Source: Gymnogyps californianus
Taxonomy: Eukaryota; Chordata; Aves; Accipitriformes; Cathartidae
DNA length: 64,000 bases
Direction: 5' to 3'
Assembly (NCBI RefSeq): GCF_018139145.2
Contig: NC_059476.1
Span: forward strand, 11,041,001-11,105,000
In this document: in pieces, positions 36,766 to 48,340 of the stretch
Position numbering within the stretch: the stretch's first letter is position 1
How the letters are laid out: each line of letters starts with the position of its first letter
The notes under the pieces: generated by a model
The model's input: the letters and a program-made list of their open reading frames with translations, nothing else
What the model was told of the DNA's origin: nothing
Databases searched by the model: none
Position numbers and translations under genes: made by a program

Positions 36766-39700
36766 TGTGTCAACGTCTAATCATTTTCCTCCATCAGGTA
36801 TGACAACAGTTTCTCTCTCCACTTTAGAGATAAGTTTAAACACAGACTTATCAAATTACTCTCCCTCTCCAGGGCACATGCAAGACAACGGCCATGGAAA
36901 ACTTTGAGTAGATAATGCTGAACCTGAATCTATACAGTGCAAATCCAACCTTTTCAACAAGGCCCTTAGGAATAGCACGTAAATGTGAAGAAATGTGGAA
37001 CAAGAGATTAAGTGGGTACAGAGTGGTGCAAGCAACCTTCTTCATTCACAGGACCTGAAATTAAATTCTGAGGAAAGAAATGAGTCCACTTGCTACGAAA
37101 ATCTCTGTGCAGCATTTACGCATCATTGCAATAGTGAACTATTTAAAAAAACAAAACAAAACACTTTAATAAATACCCCATGAAAATCTTACTGGACGTT
37201 TTTCTTCATTTTACAAAGTCTAATGTAAGCCATCCCCATTGCGATCCCTGGGCAACACCAACTTCAGAATCAATCATTACACTCCATCTACCATACCAAG
37301 GCCACACCTGAACAGGTTACTGCCATACTACCAAACTAGCTCCCTCAAAATGAAAAGGTTTGTAGAGGAGCTAAAACTTTTCTCAGATATAGTGTGAAAT
37401 GAGAGACATATGATTGGGAACACAAGCCCATTCTCAGGTCTGAAAAAGAGCATGCCTCATTTAAAAAAGATTTCATTAGAATCAGCCATCCCCCTATTTA
37501 CATGATCACAACCTAGCAGGGGTTTCTTTACTACTTCCCAACCATTACTTAAGAATTGTACATCTGTATGTGTATATATATATTAACAGAGAGGAAAAAA
37601 AAGGGAGAGAGAAATTGTATGCATCTAGGTGTACATACAAAAGATACATACATAAAATCTCACAGTGCCTTATAAGGCTGTAGGAGTTATTTCAAATGTT
37701 TTCCATGATAGCAAATAGTTACGTTACTCCTGCATCTCTCAGTCCATCACTAGCATTGAACTGAACAATTGGTTTCAACACATTCCGTCATTGCTTCTAC
37801 AAGTTCAACAGCTAAGCCTTAGATCTACCACACTTTTAAATAATCAAGCACTAGTGCTGTTACAGTCAAATTACTGAAAAAAGTTAAGCGTGCACATTTA
37901 TCAGAATGTGCAGCCATTTGCCTAAATAAAACAAAACCTGGAAAAATTTCCATCCATGAGCTTCCGATGTTCTGGAGAATAAACATCTGATTTTATTTTG
38001 ACCTTTCCTGTCTAGTTTATCTATCGTAACACACTACTTAGCATACTGCTTGAGACAGACGAAGGTTTTCACATTAAATCCGGGCCGACCAATTTTGTTC
38101 TAGCCTCCTGATTCATTATGTTAAGTATTTATCTTACATCAGAATTAAGTGAGACTATCAATAGTGGAATCTAGTTTTGAAGAAAAAAGTCATGATCTAG
38201 GAAGACTTGTCTCTTATAGGGACATATCTGAATACATCCAGCCTTTGGTTCAAGCTCCACATGACTAGAATAGAGTTCTTCAACTTTCTACCATCCCCAA
38301 CTCTCCCCGTTACGTTCTTTCTCTTTTCCTGTGGTACCATTGCTGGTTTTGCATCATCTCAGCATAATCTTCAGGTTCTTTTTACCAGACTAGGTCTAAA
38401 GTCTTATAGATTCTTTCTAGGTTAACACGGAAATACAGACTCCCCTGTCAACTGATAGATAAATCTCCTGTCCAGGCTTTCATCAGCTTTTGCATTGATT
38501 ACTCAAATAATCTCTTCCCTGGCCTTGACAAAACCAAATTTTTTCTAGCAGATGGCGTGGGCAACTTATCCCTCTCTTTGCAGTGCTTCCCCCTACTTCC
38601 TTCATTCCTCCCTCCAGTTTCCATTCCTCTCCCATGTCAAATTTCAGTTGCTCACCTTCATTTTCAAGGCTGGGCCAATTGCACTTTATCAATTTTTATT
38701 CAGTATATCAGTCAACCTCTTGGCAAATATGTATGACTTGCCAAAGAGACCAACTTTTCACCGGTCAAATCTGCAAGCGAATACCCCTTCTCCCTCTCTC
38801 TCAGTGCTCATCACAGTTGGGAGGATTTTCAGACCTACCTACAATTACCTTTCTGTTACCTTTACAATTACTGTTTCTCTCTATGAGCTTTCTCAATCCC
38901 TCTGTTAAAACTTTATTGCTATAATGTTTGTGAGAAGAAAAAAAAAACCAGCCCAAAACTTATCACATGCAGGCCACAGATGCATCAAGATCCCTGCTCA
39001 GGATGCTGATTATCTTCTTTTGCTCTTTTCCTTTTCAACCTGTTAATCCTCATCCATCTTCCCCTAGGTTTTTGGAATAGGAAGTATTTTTTCCACGCAT
39101 TTGCAGAGCAAGTAATACAACAGAGTCTTCAACCAAGACAAGGATCCTTAGTAATATGGTAATAGAAGCTGCAAGGTAATATATAGTAAGAATAATTACA
39201 AGGCCAGAGATCTGCTGGACTGCATTATACATACATACAAGCTGCAGATACTGCAGATTTCCTAACCACTGCTGCACTGGCATGAAATAAACCTTGCCCC
39301 ATGCCACTGCACCACATTTATACAACATCCCTTTAATATACTAGAAAACAAGGAAGAGTTTTTGATTACTTTGTAATTATTTTATATATACAAGGTAGGT
39401 ATACTTCAAACCTAATGACTCTGTTGCTCTTTATACTGTAATTTCTGCTATGCTTTTTTAGTGATCAGAGACATATGTCTCCTAACCAAATTAAGTACAT
39501 ACACATTTAAGTGACAGCACATTTTCAGAATACATCCTTATACGTTGGTAATGAAAAACTATGACATCACTACATATGAACTTATAAAAATGGCAGAATA
39601 ATACCCTGATAGAATCACATTGAAATAAAATTACATTACATTGTTATAACATCTGAAATTAATATTAAAGAGTTTTGAAAATGACCATTTAAAAATGTAT

Positions 39701-40316
39701 TCTGCTTCACAAGAAGTGATCTTACAAGGACCAAGCAGAATTTGTGTTTCAGGTAAGTTGGATCCTGAATCTGCAATGACAAGAAAGAAAAACCAGCCAC
39801 AGTAATGCAAAACAGGATTTCAAAGATGCAAATAATGATTTAAGATCGCATGTATTCCCCCACAAAACCTATTTTCTCCACAAAGATTCATAAACAGAAC
39901 ACACACAGAGACACACAGCCACATGCAAAACCAGTTATAATGACAACACTCAGAAAAAATAGAGGCTATCTGCATAAAACAAACTGGCACTTAAAAATAA
40001 AACACACATGTTTCTAAACAGAAGGTTTTCTGAAACAGATACAGCTTCTTTAACAGTATATCATAGATCTACAGAGTATGAAGTTTATCTCACTAATCAG
40101 TTATTAACTGAAGGTTTAATAGTTCCATTAGAGAAGGTAATTCCCTCTTTTTCTAATACCTTCATATCATTAAGTGACTGTTAATTTCATATAAACATGC
40201 TTACATTTTTCATGTATTGTACCCTGATTCAAAAGGTAAAAATACCAAATATCTAACACTAAAGACAACAAACCCCAGGAAACTAAAAATACTAAACACA
40301 CTGCTCAGAGATCCTG
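36766..40316. other. Non-coding stretch
   Basis: No gene is recognised. Three overlapping frames at 38483-38924 sit on a C/T-rich patch. The minus-strand frame 39050-39328 has a hydrophobic stretch but no family match. A TA tract lies near 37570-37584. From 39.3 kb the sequence is strongly AT-rich. Confidence 0.5.
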
Positions 40317-40330
40317 CCCCCCTCCCCCCC
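40317..40330 (-). repeat. C6-T-C7 tract
   Basis: On the minus strand this is a run of 7 guanines, A, and 6 guanines. It may form a G-quadruplex by splitting runs, but loops would be minimal. It stands out in an AT-rich stretch. Confidence 0.8.
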
Positions 40331-40562
40331 ATATTAGATGTGGTTAGCGTTTATGCAAATATATTACTAATGTGTATTACAAATTAAGCAGAACAGAATA
40401 ATCTTTTGCCTAGACTTACAGGACATTTTACATCTTCAATTAGATGAGCAGCAATAATATTCACTTTGAGTTCTAAAATCCCTTTCACAGATAGAGAGGT
40501 TAATTGGTTGATCTTACAGTATGGATAAAATTCAATACCTAAATTAAAAGTGTGTGCATAAG

Positions 40563-40584
40563 TGTGTGTATATATATACACACA
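40563..40584. repeat. 22-base perfect palindrome of TG/TA/CA
   Basis: A TG tract passes through TA into CA with perfect dyad symmetry centred between 40573 and 40574. The symmetry follows from the simple-repeat composition, so it is probably a microsatellite and not a selected site. A further TA tract follows at 40590-40600. Confidence 0.9.
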
Positions 40585-40600
40585 AACATGTATATATATC

Positions 40601-41617
40601 TAAAAAAAGTATCTTTACACTTTTTGAAAAGTTACACTAATTAGAGTAACAGACACCTTTTTGAAATGAATTAAGTTTAAATCCTGTACAGGAAAAACAC
40701 CTTTCAACTACTTGCATATTATTAACACTGTATTTTTAACTCTTACTCAAATACAGCCAGATGCTTTTTTGGTAAATTTATTATTAATATCCCTGGTATG
40801 CGGATAAATGTTTAATAGGAAATTGATATACATTTCAAAAGAACAAATAACTGTGTTATAAGCACTGTATTAAAAAGTAACTACAGCATATTTATGGATA
40901 CAAAAAAATCTAACAGGGTCGAACTTATAAGACACTGACTAACGTTACAAGTAGGTACTTAGAAACATGCTGCATTTTCCCCAAATTCCATTATGGTAAC
41001 AAACACAAAAAGATGCTGATATCCAGTTCTGTTAAGTACATCTTTAGTTCCACCCATTACACAACATCAAGTGAGAAAACAGTTTTATCTGACTGGTGGC
41101 TCAATGGCGCAGCCTATGTGTGCAAAAGTATAACACAAGAAGTTTATAGTTTTATAAATGAGTGCCAACCCTCTGGTTTTGTTGCATTTAGATAAGCAAA
41201 GATGCCTACAATTTACAAAAGTGATGAGCTGTATAAATGAAAGACTATTTTAATACAATATGCATACTTGTAGATCTAAATTAATACACTTATCCACAAC
41301 GTAAAACATGAAATTCAAGTGATTCTGTGCAGAATTAATAAAAACGCATAATTAATTTTGATATTTTTCTGTAAGACTAGATCTGAAACAATGATTTTCC
41401 CTCATCCTTTATTAAAAAGATATTGCAGAATGTAAATATATATAAAAAATATGATTTCACCTCACAACCTTTAAAATGCACATTTGGATACCTTAATATT
41501 GCTTGTTTTGTGTTCTTTTCAGAGACAAAATACCTACTTAGATTTACACTCTTGTTTTCAAAGTGATATATTTAGTGTAAAATATTTTACTACTCTGCTA
41601 TAAGTAACAAGTAAATT
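40601..41617. other. Very AT-rich non-coding stretch
   Basis: No feature beyond A/T-rich words. The single 60-codon frame (41013-41195) has no domain. Confidence 0.55.
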
Positions 41618-41641
41618 CTTAGCTTATAGCTATAAGCTAAG
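41618..41641. repeat. 24-base perfect palindrome
   Basis: Two 12-base arms (41618-41629 and 41630-41641) are exact reverse complements with no spacer. Unlike the palindrome at 40563 it is not simple sequence: it contains AGCTTATAGC. A related word (GCTATAAG) also occurs just upstream at about 41598-41605. It could extrude as a cruciform or bind a dimeric protein. Confidence 0.93.
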
Positions 41642-41846
41642 TATTTTAGCACAGAAGCATGCAAATATAGGCACCAACAAATACTCTCCTCCTATATACG
41701 CATATAACATGAACAAGCTCTCCCACTTCCCCACCCCAACCCTCACTCAGTTCAAAGCAACCAAATTCAGTAATTCCACTTAAATATGATCACAAACCAG
41801 TTACAGCACAGGATCTAAGCGTGCGTTGTAAAAATTGGGGAGTTTT

Positions 41847-41877
41847 GAGAGAGAGAAGGAGAGAAAGAGACAGAGAC
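41847..41877 (+). repeat. GA-rich purine tract
   Basis: Thirty bases of GA/GGA/GAAA, a purine-only strand that could form triplex DNA or bind GAGA-type factors. Confidence 0.85.
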
Positions 41878-41880
41878 CGA

Positions 41881-43985
41881 CCAGCTCATGCCTCTAAAGA
41901 ACTGGATAATAATTTTCAGACTGGTTAAAATACCAGTTAGTTCATTCAAAGTGGATGTCCCAAACCTGGCTGTAATATGTCATGACCTCTATCACTTTTT
42001 ATAAGTGAGTTGAACAATCTTAGGGGGTCTTAACTGGGGAAACCTGCAAGCAGTGCAGTTTGTTTAGTTAAAGAAACACTCCCCTAGCTAATTTGCCAGA
42101 TTTTAAACCAAAATAAAAAGCATTTTTAAAAATATAGTATGTCACTCAACACAATATAAGCACATATCCATAGAAATGTAGTGGCAAAACTCTCAAGTAA
42201 AATCTTTCGAACAACTAGACGTTTGTATTTTGTTTTAGAGAACAAAGTCATAATGGTATTTATAAAGCCAAGTATACTGACATAAAGAAGTCTTTTTTTG
42301 TCATGCAGAGTTCGCTGCTAATCCAGACATAGAAGAGAACAGTTTTATATTTACACTCAATTCTTTTTTTCTCTTATTCTAATAAAATGACCCCGCATAT
42401 TTACTCAAGCTGTTTAAACAGGTAAGAAGCGCAAAAAACATAGCTTGCATCATGTTAAAAACCCAAATCAGCAAAGAAAATTGCAAGCACAAAAATAGAT
42501 ATTAAACTCAGAAAAATCAGACAGTAAACTTGTTTCAGGGTATCACTTATTTATGCATAAGTTAATTTGTAGAGTGTAAAACCTTTTTATATATTTAAGG
42601 AATTTGTTTTTTCATTGTTAGCATCTCTTATTTTTTATAAACATGCAATTGATGAAAAAATCCTGGATTTAACTCAAGCTCAGATAACGTTGTCCCTTTG
42701 TTTTCCACCTAAAACAGTTTTGCAGGTTTGTTTCCAAATAGGTCAAATGATCCTACTTCTTTATAGGCAAAAGAGATCCATATACTAATTTCACTTTATT
42801 TGCTAATGCTGTTCATCGCTGACTGTTAATAGTTTCTTTGGCCATTTTCATGTTTATTCTTGAAGAGCTTGTAGGGCTTAGAATGCACAGAAATGATATG
42901 CTACATACTGGGCACTAAATTGTCAAAGCCAAAATATCAAATGTTGGAAACAGCAGAGTGACGACCTGCATCCTACACTAAACACGTCTTGTTTTTCGCA
43001 GTAATGACTTGGTGTACTTATTTAGCAGTGCTCTTTAGTGCTGTTTCAAACAGACATTTGTGTTCAGCTATGGACGTGCTCACATCCTGAAAGGAGCTGT
43101 TTATTCAGTAAAAGTTAAATTCCTACTCCACCTGTTTCTTTGGTTGCTTTCTGTTTGCTCATTCTAGAATTAAACTGGTCACACACATTTTTCATGTTTG
43201 ATCCATTGAAATAAAACTAGACAACTTTTATAGACATGGTTTTATTGAAATGGATGTTTATTAGCTGGATCATACTGCTCTACAGAAAATAATTCTCCTG
43301 CTGCTTAAAAACATTTTGATCAGCCATATTCAAGTGAAAGAACAAGTCTAAGGGGGAGGGGGGAAGGCAAAGAAAGAAAATGGGAGGAGTAGAGACGGAT
43401 ACCATGTACAATTCTCATGTGACCTGTGATACTGCCTAATTAGAAAACTTAAACTTTCCACAAACCTTTCATTGGAAGCAGTAGTATTACTACTATCACA
43501 TTTCAGTTCATGTTGGCTGATTTACCTACATTTCCGTGAGCAGAGGAACAGAAAATGCAATGCATAGTTTTGAGGAAGAAATCTAATGGCACAATGTAAA
43601 CAAGCACCATCAATTTAGAAACTGAATGCAAATACAGCAAAGGGATTTTTCCAATAGATCTTTCTTCATTATGGTACAGGACACATAAGAGAACGCTACT
43701 GAACTGCAACCTCAATTATACTGGCCAACAAATTACCTTTAACCATTAAATTAGAAAACGTTCTTCAGCAATATTCAGTTTAGCATTCTACACTGTCTCC
43801 AGGCTGAAGGTGGTCTGCATGTTGAACTTAGTACTGTGTGGGTTATAGTCTTTGTTTGCAGTCTTAACTGGGGATTGCACCTTAGCTACCGTAGTTCAAG
43901 CGTAAAAATACTTTGTCTGTAACACTATATACTGTTGCCAGCGACCCTCTAAATCCTTGAACCAACTGTGTCCTCTGGTGTCACA
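41881..43985. other. AT-rich non-coding stretch
   Basis: No gene is recognised. A G-rich patch (GGGGGAGGGGGG at 43352-43363) is the only compositional oddity. The frame 43503-43715 (minus) has no domain. Confidence 0.5.
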
Positions 43986-43989
43986 GAAG

Positions 43990-44420
43990 ATAATGCCAAT
44001 TTATTGCAATGTGTGGCTTTTTTAACTGATTAAAATTAAGCCGTAAACACGTGACAATGGAATTAGCACATTTAGAGAGTCTGTTTTCCCACATCCCATT
44101 TTGCGCTAGTGCGGCTGATCCCTGCAACTCTACGCGGGTGCAATTTTAATGACTTCGCTAGGTTTTGATGTTCTTATGAAAAAGCAGTGCTTGGTGTTTG
44201 TGGAGAAGGTAGATATGGAAGCTGAGTAGCTGTGATTGGGGACACTGTGACATCGTCTCTGTTTTTCGATAGGATCGGTGTCATTTTCCTCCCCACGATA
44301 AGACACCTCACTGACAGAGCCCGATTAGGGAAAATTTTATTATAAAATTCACTTCTATCGAACAAGGATGGAGTGATAAACAGTTCACCCTCAGGGAAGA
44401 AACAGGAAAAGATTTTTCCT
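43990..44420. promoter_or_regulatory. Candidate conserved regulatory block E
   Basis: About a dozen CpG sites survive in 430 bases of otherwise AT-rich sequence. At 44043-44066 four motifs are packed with little or no gap: GTAAACA (forkhead type), the E-box CACGTG overlapping it at 44048-44053, ACAATGG (SOX type, 44054-44060) and AATTAG (homeodomain core). TGACAG and CCGATTAG follow near 44312-44327. A minus-strand 95-codon frame (44174-44461) begins with lysine-rich sequence generated by the T-rich tract at its start and has no domain. The call rests on CpG retention and motif packing. Confidence 0.4.
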
Positions 44421-44444
44421 CTCTGTCTCTTTTTTTGTTTTCCC

Positions 44445-44457
44445 TTTTTTTTTTTTT
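44445..44457 (+). repeat. Poly(T), 13 bases
   Basis: The run is preceded by T- and C-rich sequence. No polyadenylation signal in the expected place on the minus strand. Confidence 0.85.
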
Positions 44458-45155
44458 CCATTTAAGAAAAACCCTCCCTCCTCGTAGGACTTTTCCTGAA
44501 AGTGATTGTGTTTAAGCTAATAAGAATTCCCAAAATGTAGAGATCAAAGACATCTGAATGTTGTTCTAAGAGCAGAAGAGTTGCGTCACTTCACAATTCA
44601 AGAATATGATTTTAAAAAGTAAAAAGTGAGGACTTTTTCTGAATTACATTTTCTGTCAAATTCGCCCAAACCAAGAGTCTTCTGAAAAGGAAGCTTAGGC
44701 AATTGTAACTTTACTTTCCAATATTCACTTACATTTCTCCCTGGTTAGAAAACTGGCAAGCTGCAGGGTAAACGGAAAAAATGGATGCTTGTGGCCCTCT
44801 AATGCTTGAAGATGGATTAACCTCCAAGGAAGAACATAAAACAACTACTGATTTATTTTTTTGTTTTTAAACACTAAAACATCTTTGCTTCTGTGTTTGA
44901 TAGTTCACAGAGGATACCTTTAACCTGGCCTCTAGTATCATATATGCAATATACTTCTGTACACTAATCAGCGCATACATAGTCGGTAAATATTCTCTCT
45001 AGAAGATGGCTTGGGGAAATTTGTGAAAGGAGTACATGGAGTACATGTACACAGAGTAATTCATTCCAGCTTTTATTTTCTTATGTTACATTACCTCACT
45101 GAAACACATTCATTAGCTGATTATGAAATAATAAGTGATAAAAAGTCTTTTTTCT
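44458..45155. other. AT-rich non-coding stretch
   Basis: Nothing recognised. The repeated word GTACATG at about 45032-45050 is the only local repetition. Confidence 0.5.
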
Positions 45156-45172
45156 AAAAAAAAAAAAAAAAA
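45156..45172 (+). repeat. Poly(A), 17 bases
   Basis: Uninterrupted A17 followed by a GAAAAAGAAAC tail. It is one of the two longest homopolymers in the window (the other is at 50555-50571) and lies 130 bases upstream of a second poly(A) at 45303. Confidence 0.92.
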
Positions 45173-45190
45173 GAAAAAGAAACAAACGCA

Positions 45191-45283
45191 ATGGAAAAAG
45201 AGTGTACTGATGAAGAAATTTTCAAGCTTTCACATGTGAGCTGTAACAATGCCATGAACCAAATGGGTTTCTTGGTTGTTTAA
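45191..45283 (+). other. 30-codon ATG frame ahead of a poly(A) signal
   Basis: ATG at 45191 opens 30 codons (beginning MEKECTDEE, ending GFLVV) to a TAA at 45281-45283. The stop is followed at once by AATAAA (45285-45290) and a poly(A) tract (45303-45316). I do not recognise the peptide. The ATG lies 18 bases after an A17 tract. It may be the tail of a processed retrocopy or chance; such short frames are common. Confidence 0.15.
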
Positions 45284-45284
45284 C

Positions 45285-45316
45285 AATAAAACTTCCAAAA
45301 GGAAAAAAAAAAAAAA
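45285..45316 (+). terminator. AATAAA plus genomic poly(A): 3'-end relic
   Basis: AATAAA (45285-45290), 12 intervening bases, then A14 (45303-45316). This is the spacing of a polyadenylated mRNA end copied into DNA. Processed retrocopies are rare in birds because CR1 does not recognise poly(A). A chance A-rich arrangement, or a genuine polyadenylation site with a genomic A run, are alternatives. No clear target-site duplication flanks it. Confidence 0.3.
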
Positions 45317-47889
45317 GCACTGCCAGCTTTTTATTTATGTCCAAAACTGAGTCACTCCATTGAAACCATTCCCTCAAGATGGTGGCCTCAAAATTACAGA
45401 CCCTCCTTAAATGACTTTTAAGCACTTTCAATATAACATTACAAATCTGCTGTCAAAGAGAGCCTTAACATCCAAGTCCTTCCGGCAATGTTCTAGATTT
45501 GCTCTTATTAAATAACAATGGGAGGATGTTTACAAGCATATATAATTTTCATTAGGCACACTCATCCCCAAATACAGTACACATATGATGCAAACTTCAA
45601 ATAACTTCAGTAGCAGTTGTAGCCCTGAAGTAAAAGCTTGCCAAAAATCCCTGCTTATTTGGCTAACACATCTCTCTAGAAATTGTATTTACTGTCATCT
45701 ATGGCCTTATACTAAGCTGAATTTAAGTATTAACTGAAGGGTCTGCTGAAATAAAACACAGCAATAAAACTACAGTAGACTCAGCCATCAAGACAGAGCT
45801 CAGCTCCTCCACTTGCTACTTGACTGAAAGAAGAGCTAAAAATGTTATCTAACACTCAGAATTGCCAAGACAAAACATATGTTCCATCTATCGATAATTT
45901 CAAGTTGAGCACACCCTATTTTTAATAATGTACAAATTATTTTGGAAGTTATGACCATACTATCTAGTCTTATTGTGAAATACTAGATTACTATCAAATA
46001 TTATCACCATGTTTTTTGTACTGTTGATTCAGTTCCATGCTGCGCAGTTCCACACAACCAGTAAAAAAACGGGTTTTCAAAGACGACTGCACTAGAAACA
46101 AACATCAGTCTGAAAAAATATGACTAATGAAGGTAAGGTAGATCATTCAAAGGGCAAGTTGGAACGCCAATATGTTTCTTTTTAGCCTTCAAAATGAGAT
46201 TTTAAACAATGAGTTAGTGATTTCAGTATGGGAAGTAGCTGGAGGAAAGAGGCGCGTCATTTGATTAGTGGTCTAGTAGATAGATTTCCTTCAATAATTT
46301 CTCAGAAAACCATTTGCTTCTGATTGACTGCAACTGCAGCACAAGAGCTGTTAACAGTGTATTAAACAGAAAAAAAAAAAAATACAGCTCAACAGCCCCA
46401 TCTAAACATGGAGGAATTCTAATTAGCTACAATAACGTAATAAGGCTACTCTCCCCTACAATTTCTTCCCATGTAAATGTCTTTAAACCTGCTTGGAACT
46501 TTTTATCTTTTTTGGGGAGTGACAAAAGAAAACTCCTACTTGAATAATGCAGACAGCTTACTGTTACAATATCCTCCTTGTGCTAAAGTTGGCTATTAAC
46601 TTCCCTTTCACATGCAGACTGAACGGGGAGCTGGCAAGAACGACTGGCAGGAAACAAAGCTGAGATTAGAAAAGAGCATCTTCCCATTCTACGTAAATAC
46701 ACAGTGTTGCAGTTTGCAACAAAAAACAGAGTTATATCTGAACTCCAGTACCCAAGTGAATAATTAAGATCTTCACACAAATACTAGATTTTTTTTTTTT
46801 GTCCTGGAATATCCCCAAATAGCAGCATTAACTAGAGGGGACACACTTGAAGTCTCCTGCAAGGAGCAAGTAATTCCCTTTCTGTCTCCAAGACATGTAG
46901 CACATGAGTTGCCTGTGTGGATCGGTGTAGCTATAAATACATTTATCTAGAAGAAATAGTCAAACAGTCTTTTCTAAGAGAAGTGTCTGATTGGTTAGCA
47001 GAAAATTGATACAGTGGAGTGAAGAATAACTGATAAAGAGATAATCCAGTGTGGCAATGTAGTTCTGCAGCACTGTAGCTCCAGCCTTCATTGGGTGGTG
47101 AGTGTAGGGTGATGGAAGAAAAGGACAGGCTTCTGTTGTTTGCATTTGAAGTATGAGGGAGGCATGGTGTGAGCAAACTTCAGATGTGAAGAACAAAAGC
47201 CTAGTTTTCCTCTATACCATCTTTAACTATATTATGAAGCCTAAAGCTGAAACACTGCACTATTAGATTTTTACAGCTGATGTTCTGTTTATCTGGTTTT
47301 TCCTCTACAAAGCAGAGATGCAAATACCTGCATGTATTTATTCAGTGCATGCATAGCTTCATTTTCAGAGAGAGGGTCACTGTATATGTTCTAACCTGAC
47401 CTTAATTCATGTTGTAATTTCCCAGAGTGTTATAATATATCATGCTCATTATTGGCATAACCGAACATTTCCCAAACAGGCTATATATAACAAATATTTA
47501 AAATTATTTCTGCAATGATTAAATATCCACAAATCTTTTCATTTTATATAATGAATAATTTGGAGAGAAGAATAGTACCTAAGCTGGTGGTGGATCAGAG
47601 TATGCCAGTTACAGGAGCACTTAAGCGCCCATTGGCACAGCAAGACTCAAAGACCCGGTAGGTTTCAAAGAAACACTTCCCCCCCCCTTCTAGAACTCTT
47701 TGCTTTCTAGTAAAGCTGCAACCACAATGTTCTCTCTCTTAATGCCACCATAAAAAATCAAAACACTTTAAAACAAATTGATGTCCTCTTTAATATAGTC
47801 ATCACATCATCACAGTACCCATGCACCCTGCTTGGTGACAACCAGGGGGATGCATACCACACATCTCTCGCCTGCTTGCTTGCTCTCTC
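45317..47889. other. Non-coding stretch with homopolymers
   Basis: No gene is recognised. Homopolymers: A13 at 46370-46382, T12 at 46789-46800 and C9 at 47679-47687. Two overlapping minus-strand frames in different phases at 46943-47196 argue against coding. The remaining frames are below 80 codons and have no domain. Confidence 0.5.
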
Positions 47890-47903
47890 TTTTTTTTTTT
47901 TTT
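47890..47903 (+). repeat. Poly(T), 14 bases
   Basis: Follows a TGCTTGCTTGCTCTCTCT stretch, so it is part of a short pyrimidine-rich simple sequence that ends at candidate regulatory block F. Confidence 0.88.
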
Positions 47904-47924
47904 AAAGGCATTGAAGTGGGCAAC

Positions 47925-48340
47925 AAAGAAGGAGAAAAAGACTGGGAGAGACACTCAATTGAGATATTGGCACCTTTGATTGACAAGATCTAATCAGCTT
48001 ATCTCCACACTAATAAAGTTGATGGCCTGTGGAGCTGGTATATGTCCAGCTTCAAGTGAACTTTCAGTAGCCAAAGCCTCAAGGGCCAGGACTAAGACCG
48101 AGTTTATCTAACCTGATTTAAATCAGTTCCTAATGGGCTATTTCAATTTGATCAATTTGAAAGGATGGAAACCTGTAACCACTTGACTCAATTGTCTTGA
48201 TTCATGCTGGCATCACTGGAGATTTGGTCAGAGCCACAAACTATTTATTTACAATGAAACAATGGAGTACAATTGATACACTTCTGAAATTATTTGACCC
48301 TCCTTAAGGTACCGTTCAGTTTATTCCAAATTGTGCGTTT
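47925..48340. promoter_or_regulatory. Candidate conserved regulatory block F
   Basis: Nearly all of this block reads as homeodomain-family words. CCTTTGAT (TCF/LEF type, 47973-47980) overlaps TGATTGACA (47977-47985), which matches nine positions of the PBX-MEIS/PREP composite TGATTGACAG. TAATCAG follows at 47991-47997 and CTTATCT (an inverted GATA site) at 47998-48004. A perfect 14-base palindrome CTGATTTAAATCAG sits at 48113-48126, and CAATTTGATCAATTTGA at about 48146-48162. There are no open frames of note and no repeats. The overlap of a Wnt-responsive site with a TALE composite is specific enough to test. Confidence 0.4.

Noticed and set aside
39050..39328. Minus-strand 92-codon frame with a hydrophobic, membrane-like stretch
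   Set aside because: I considered a claudin-like or other membrane pseudogene, but no diagnostic motif (such as the claudin W-GLW-C-C pattern) is present. Hydrophobic runs are common in translated AT-rich DNA.
40563..40584. 22-base perfect palindrome
   Set aside because: It consists only of TG, TA and CA dinucleotides, so the symmetry is a by-product of a compound microsatellite.
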